From NCBI GenBank assembly GCA_026988195.1, contig JALSLS010000264.1, forward strand, positions 1 to 8,508: 8,508 bases of DNA. Direction: 5' to 3'. The stretch comes from Methylomonas sp. GTDB lineage: Bacteria; Pseudomonadota; Gammaproteobacteria; Methylococcales; Methylomonadaceae. Under the pieces are notes generated by a model. The model had not been told where the DNA came from. It searched no databases and saw nothing but the letters and a program-made list of their open reading frames with translations. A program made the translations under genes and the position numbers. Shown here in pieces: positions 5,697-8,508 of the stretch; the stretch's first letter is position 1; each line of letters starts with the position of its first letter.

Positions 5697-6211
5697 TGAA
5701 AGGAATTGTTAAAAAAATAGTTTTTTATAGTCTAATCACCATTCTTATTTTTTCAGGCCAATTTTTGCTGAATCATGGCTTAAAAACGGGATCCCCACCG
5801 ATTATTAAGCAGCCAACCCTATCTGGGCAGGATGCGATGCTGCGCCTGTCTAAAGGTCCAGCGATTATTTATTTTTGGGCTGAATGGTGTGGCATTTGTA
5901 AAATGATGCAGCCGGTTATAAGTAAGATAGTATTAGATTACCCTGTGATAACGGTTGCTGTTAAGTCAGGATCTAAGGGTAAGGTACAAGCTTACTTAGA
6001 GGATGAATCTTTAAGCTGGGCAGTCGTTAATGATCCCTTAGGAGCAATAGCCGAAAAATATCAGACCCGAGGTGTTCCCTCCGTTTTCTTCTTGGATCGT
6101 CATGGTGAAATTACCTTAACAACGACAGGTTATACAAGTGAGATAGGGTTGAGGCTGAGGTTATGGTTATCTGATTTGTTTGGGTCAATAACTTCAAAGG
6201 CAACTACTTAA
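5693..6211 (+). CDS. Membrane-anchored thioredoxin-fold protein (TlpA/ScsD-like)
   Basis: The 172-aa product has a single N-terminal membrane anchor (about residues 7-27) and a thioredoxin fold facing the periplasm. The active site is WAEWCGICK, with Cys66 and Cys69, and the cis-proline is Pro129 in RGVPSVFFLD. The layout matches membrane-bound protein disulfide oxidoreductases of the TlpA/ScsD type, which reduce or oxidise cysteines of exported proteins using electrons passed from DsbD-like partners. The ATG overlaps the previous stop (ATGATGA at 5693-5699), so it is translationally coupled as the last gene of the operon; a start at 5696 is equally possible. Sharing an operon with LapG, whose catalytic cysteine is periplasmic, suggests redox care of that enzyme, but this is inference. 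The 3' end overlaps the convergent gene by 8 nt and no terminator is visible. Confidence 0.88.
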   Translation: MMKGIVKKIVFYSLITILIFSGQFLLNHGLKTGSPPIIKQPTLSGQDAMLRLSKGPAIIYFWAEWCGICKMMQPVISKIVLDYPVITVAVKSGSKGKVQAYLEDESLSWAVVNDPLGAIAEKYQTRGVPSVFFLDRHGEITLTTTGYTSEIGLRLRLWLSDLFGSITSKATT

Positions 6212-6659
6212 AAAAACGCTTACGAGATGTCATAAGGATAATACTGGTAAAGCTACTTAATAACATCCATAAAGAGGCTGGAAGAGGAACATCATTAGCC
6301 TGATCTTGAGGGGTGATACTCACCACAGTTTCAGAAAAATAATTATACTCTGATAAAGGAAATGCTAAAGGGTCATTAAAAATGCCTTCTTGTTGCGTAG
6401 GAAAGGGGGAGATAGCTATTCTTCCTGACCCACCAATACCTGATGAGTTACTATAGTCTAAACCTAAATTCGTACTATCAAAGGTAATAGAAAATATATT
6501 TTTAGCAGTGATTTGTTGTGCTGTTACATAAGGGGGGGCAATAGATATTAGGTTATTCATAGGCAAAGGTTGTATGGATAAGGGTAAAGGTATAGCACCT
6601 GCTTCAGCGTTAAGAGCAAAAAATAGGCTACTTATCATGAATTGTGAAAACCGTTTCAT
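6204..6659 (-). CDS. Small VPLPA/PEP-CTERM sorting-signal protein
   Basis: This 151-aa exported protein has a signal peptide (about 1-20, cleavage probably after AEA). A low-complexity Pro/Ser/Ile-rich passenger follows (about 21-120). At the C-terminus there is a sorting signal: VPLPA (124-128), SLWMLL, a hydrophobic stretch, and the basic end SRKRFFK. That tripartite tail is the PEP-CTERM type recognised by exosortase (EpsH/XrtA-like), which removes the tail during export; many such proteins join extracellular polymer or surface layers in EPS-producing bacteria. The passenger matches no domain I recognise. It is convergent with the lapDG operon and overlaps it by 8 nt. AAAAGGAAG precedes the ATG on the minus strand. 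An exosortase gene should exist elsewhere in the genome. Confidence 0.85.
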   Translation of the reverse strand: MKRFSQFMISSLFFALNAEAGAIPLPLSIQPLPMNNLISIAPPYVTAQQITAKNIFSITFDSTNLGLDYSNSSGIGGSGRIAISPFPTQQEGIFNDPLAFPLSEYNYFSETVVSITPQDQANDVPLPASLWMLLSSFTSIILMTSRKRFFK

Positions 6660-6972
6660 ACTTAATAAACTTCCTTTTATGAGGTGGAATGTAGGTTTAC
6701 TCCATTAACTAAAAGCACTATATGAGCCAGAATGTCTTTATTAAGTAATTACAATAAGTTGCAGAATTATTGGTGATTGGTAACTAAAATTATCAAAAAA
6801 TATGTCGCTATTAACAGACAGAAATTAATAATATTAGTAACTACTCACCTATAACTTGTGCTCTTAAGTCTTCTCTCAAACGGGGTGAGGGAGGTAAGAG
6901 TGACAATTACATTTTTTATTTAATGAACAGAATATTCTCTCTTAACAAAAACAATCTTTTTACTCATTTATA
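6660..6972. other. Divergent intergenic region, PEP-CTERM gene / truD
   Basis: This AT-rich stretch of 313 nt lies between divergent genes. It holds a minus-strand -10 candidate (6717-6722). For truD I find no convincing promoter: GTGACA at 6900-6905 resembles a -35 but lacks a properly spaced -10. No tRNA, repeat or further reading frame is evident. The usual upstream partner of truD in this group, ispD/ispF, is absent here. Confidence 0.6.
6717..6722 (-). promoter_or_regulatory. -10 candidate for PEP-CTERM gene
   Basis: The minus strand reads TATAGT (5 of 6 to TATAAT), 57 nt upstream of the ATG. No good -35 is seen at standard spacing. Confidence 0.3.
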
Positions 6973-8055
6973 ATGACAACAAATTTTGACCAATCAAATA
7001 TTCAAATACCTCAATGGACTCATGCTTATGGTGGGGCGGAAAGTAAGGGTAAAATAAAATCAAAGCCAGCAGATTTTATTGTTAGAGAACAATTGCCTTT
7101 CTATCCAGAAGGAGAAGGGGAGCATGTTTTTTTACAAATAAAAAAGTGTGGGGAAAATACTGAATATGTTGCCAGATTACTTGCTCGTTTTGCAGGTGTT
7201 AGGCAACGTGATATTGGCTTTGCTGGTTTAAAAGACCGTCACGCTATCACGACACAATGGTTTAGTGTCTGGTTACCTGGTAAAGAAGACCCTGATTGGC
7301 AACAGCTGGAAGTAGAAACTATTGAAATTTTGCAGGTACAGCGACATGCCAGAAAACTTAAAAGAGGTGTGCTGTCAGGGAATAGCTTTGAAATACTTAT
7401 CAGAGAATGGCAAGGGAATAAAGCCAAACTTGAACAGCAATTACAACAACTAAAACAACATGGCTTTCCAAATTATTTTGGAGAACAGCGGTTTGGGCGA
7501 CAAGGCCAAAATGTAAATAAGGCATTAGCACTCTTTGATGGAGAAAAAGTAAAAAGGGAGCAGCGTAGTATTTATTTATCAGCCGCACGTTCTTTTTTAT
7601 TTAATCAATTGCTGGCTAAAAGAATTACGCTTGGCAGTTGGAATGAAGGCATCAGCGGCGATATATTTATTTTTGATAAATCAAATAGTTATTTTAAAAC
7701 GGAACAGTTGGATGATTCAGTACTCGCTAGGATTAAGCAATCTGAAATTCACCCAACCGGTATGATGTTTGGAAAAGGGGAAAGTGAGGTCACTTTAGAA
7801 GCATTGGCGTTAGAGCAGGCTATTATCAATGAAAATCAAGCATTAGCTAAGGGGTTAATTCAATTAGATTTAAGTGCTGCCCGTCGAGCCTTAAGAGTCA
7901 TGGTTAACGATTTACAGTGGGAATTTAAAGGTGACTCCCAATTATTGCTGAAATTTTCATTACCTGCGGGTAGTTATGCAACATCATTAGTTAGGGAGTT
8001 GCTTGATACAACTAATGGTAACTGTTCACCTCCCCCTTTGAAAAAGGGGGATTGA
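6973..8055 (+). CDS. truD: tRNA pseudouridine(13) synthase TruD
   Basis: The 360-aa enzyme converts uridine 13 of certain tRNAs to pseudouridine in the cytoplasm. Signature blocks appear in order: KPADFIVRE (31-39), GFAGLKDRHAIT with catalytic Asp88, NYFGEQRFGR (167-176), and PAGSYATSLVREL (331-343). The family normally ends a few residues after this last block (for example NTTGD...). Here the final residues SPPPLKKGD and the stop codon come from a dispersed repeat (8029 onward), which gives a new C-terminal tail without damage to the core. The ATG has no visible Shine-Dalgarno, so the start is less certain than the frame, but N-terminal homology begins soon after it. In gammaproteobacteria truD usually sits directly before surE; here 332 nt of repeats intervene. 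Confidence 0.95.
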   Translation: MTTNFDQSNIQIPQWTHAYGGAESKGKIKSKPADFIVREQLPFYPEGEGEHVFLQIKKCGENTEYVARLLARFAGVRQRDIGFAGLKDRHAITTQWFSVWLPGKEDPDWQQLEVETIEILQVQRHARKLKRGVLSGNSFEILIREWQGNKAKLEQQLQQLKQHGFPNYFGEQRFGRQGQNVNKALALFDGEKVKREQRSIYLSAARSFLFNQLLAKRITLGSWNEGISGDIFIFDKSNSYFKTEQLDDSVLARIKQSEIHPTGMMFGKGESEVTLEALALEQAIINENQALAKGLIQLDLSAARRALRVMVNDLQWEFKGDSQLLLKFSLPAGSYATSLVRELLDTTNGNCSPPPLKKGD

Positions 8056-8265
8056 GGGGGATTTGTCTAATAAAACCTCCCCCTAGGAGACTGTCCGAGA
8101 ATAGAGAACCTGCTACGGAAAAAGCCCTTTTGGCCACTTTTTCCGTTCATTTTCGTTAAATAGCACAACTATTCGCCTCAAATGAACGAAAAAACTGACT
8201 CAAAAGGCCTTTCCCTCGCGACGATTTCTATTCTCGGACAGCCTCCTAGTCCCTCTTTTCTAATT
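8029..8265. repeat. Dispersed G/C-block repeat, interrupted by a hairpin element
   Basis: Blocks of CCCCC/GGGGG alternate with short AT stretches. TCCCCCTTT pairs with AAAGGGGGA (8031-8051, 9-bp stem, GAA loop). The block GAGGGGGATTT can pair with AAACCTCCCCC (about 8055-8083). The sequence seems to resume after the inserted element as TCCCTCTTTT (8250 onward). It resembles G/C-block intergenic repeats known to me from cyanobacteria and methanotrophs (recollection only). It overlaps the last codons of truD. The right edge is approximate. Confidence 0.6.
8083..8249. mobile_element. MITE-like full-length hairpin element bounded by CTAG
   Basis: CTAG occurs at both edges (8083-8086 and 8246-8249). 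Inside, the terminal inverted repeats GAGRCTGTCCGAGAATAG are identical except at one position. The similarity continues to the centre, so the whole element (8087-8245) folds as two 77-nt arms around the loop CACAA (8164-8168). No transposase is encoded, so it would be a non-autonomous element. The CTAG edges fit either IS5-type insertion (4-bp YTAR duplication) or IS630-type insertion (TA duplication within CTAG); the sequence alone does not decide. It lies inside the G/C-block repeat. Confidence 0.75.
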
Positions 8266-8293
8266 GGGTGTTTTTTTATTGTGAGTTACCTTA

Positions 8294-8316
8294 TAAAGGG
8301 ATTGAAGCACCCTTTA
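8294..8316 (+). terminator. Small stem-loop upstream of surE
   Basis: TAAAGGG pairs with CCCTTTA (7 bp, 9-nt loop) and is followed by the T-rich GTTTATAATTTTT. It is a weak candidate intrinsic terminator for truD transcription, before the surE promoter candidate. Confidence 0.35.
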
Positions 8317-8341
8317 GTTTATAATTTTTGTATTTAGTCTT

Positions 8342-8347
8342 TATAAT
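8342..8347 (+). promoter_or_regulatory. -10 candidate for surE
   Basis: TATAAT lies 40 nt before the surE ATG. No clear -35 hexamer is present at 16-18 nt spacing (TTTATA with an 18-nt spacer is the best). Its presence would let surE be transcribed separately from truD. Confidence 0.35.
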
Positions 8348-8387
8348 GGTTATATATTGAAATTAATTGAAGTTATCGTAAGAATAT

Positions 8388-8508
8388 ATGCACATACTAA
8401 TAAGCAATGATGATGGATACTTGGCTACCGGTTTAACCGTTTTAGCCAAGTCTTTAGCTGAATATGCCGATATTTCCGTTGTTGCTCCTGATAGAAATCG
8501 TAGTGCAG
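8388..8508 (+). CDS. surE: 5'/3'-nucleotidase SurE (partial, cut by window end)
   Basis: Only the first 40 codons are visible; the gene runs past the window edge (family length about 250 aa). The start MHILISNDDGY contains the metal-binding pair Asp8-Asp9, and VVAPDRNRSA carries Ser39 of the conserved RNRS active-site region, matching E. coli SurE closely. SurE is a metal-dependent acid phosphatase that dephosphorylates nucleoside monophosphates and short polyphosphate, linked to stationary-phase stress survival. The usual order truD-surE is kept, but the spacing has been enlarged by repeats. The upstream ribosome site is poor (TAAGAATAT). Confidence 0.94.
   Translation, partial: MHILISNDDGYLATGLTVLAKSLAEYADISVVAPDRNRSA

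Larger units (their letters stand above)
8056..8387. other. Repeat-filled gap between truD and surE
   Basis: This gene-free stretch is made up of the remainder of the G/C-block repeat, the CTAG-bounded hairpin element (8083-8249), a small terminator-like stem (8294-8316) and an AT-rich segment carrying a candidate surE -10. No transposase or other reading frame is present. Confidence 0.75.

Noticed and set aside
6860..6902. CT-rich then GA-rich stretch (CTTCTCTC...GAGGGAGG) as a repeat relic
   Set aside because: The two parts do not pair well and I see no second copy in the window.
6969..6974. Perfect TATAAT overlapping the truD start codon
   Set aside because: Transcription from it would begin downstream of the only plausible truD ATG, and there is no later in-frame start before conserved sequence, so it is probably a chance match.
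7239..7588. Two minus-strand 62-codon frames inside truD
   Set aside because: They are shadows of the conserved truD frame and lack motifs or ribosome sites.
1..8508. CRISPR array, tRNA or rRNA genes, or defence system
   Set aside because: No regularly spaced direct repeats, no cloverleaf-like sequence and no recognisable defence proteins were seen on either strand.

Overview
The window is AT-rich chromosomal DNA from a gammaproteobacterium. The truD-surE pair, the YccA-type Bax-inhibitor protein, the DUF2802 protein, the LapD/LapG pair and the VPLPA-type C-terminal sorting signal together fit an environmental lineage such as the Methylococcales (methanotrophs). This placement is inferred from gene content and repeat style; no marker gene settles it.

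Layout. Positions 1-81 form a long imperfect palindrome. Then come a 55-aa basic/acidic small protein and a membrane-anchored DUF2802 protein, joined by a TAATG overlap (179-735). A strong hairpin and a minus-strand YccA/BI-1-type membrane protein (884-1552) follow. A divergent intergenic region (1553-1933) carries a near-consensus FNR/Anr box placed exactly as in a class II FNR promoter. It precedes a tightly packed plus-strand operon: group 2 truncated hemoglobin, LapD-like c-di-GMP receptor, LapG-like periplasmic cysteine protease, YgjP-type zinc metallopeptidase and a membrane-anchored thioredoxin-fold protein (1934-6211). A small exosortase-cargo (PEP-CTERM/VPLPA) protein lies convergent to it (6204-6659). 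truD (6973-8055) and the first 40 codons of surE (8388 to the window end) close the window. They are separated by nested repeats: a G/C-block dispersed repeat that supplies the last codons of truD, and inside it a 167-bp hairpin element bounded by CTAG on both sides.

How the genes work together. LapD and LapG are the established inside-out switch for biofilm adhesins: c-di-GMP-bound LapD holds LapG in the periplasm, and when c-di-GMP falls LapG is released and clips a LapA-like adhesin. The unusual part here is that a truncated hemoglobin is the first gene of the same operon and an FNR-type site sits upstream. This suggests that adhesion release is tied to oxygen or nitric oxide, by transcription and possibly by the globin itself. 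The adhesin and its type I secretion system are not in the window.

The points most worth checking are the globin-lapDG linkage with its FNR box, the apparent AUA start of the YgjP-type gene (explained by one G-to-A change in an ATGA overlap), a possible frameshift at the 3' end of lapD, and the recoding of the truD C-terminus by a dispersed repeat.
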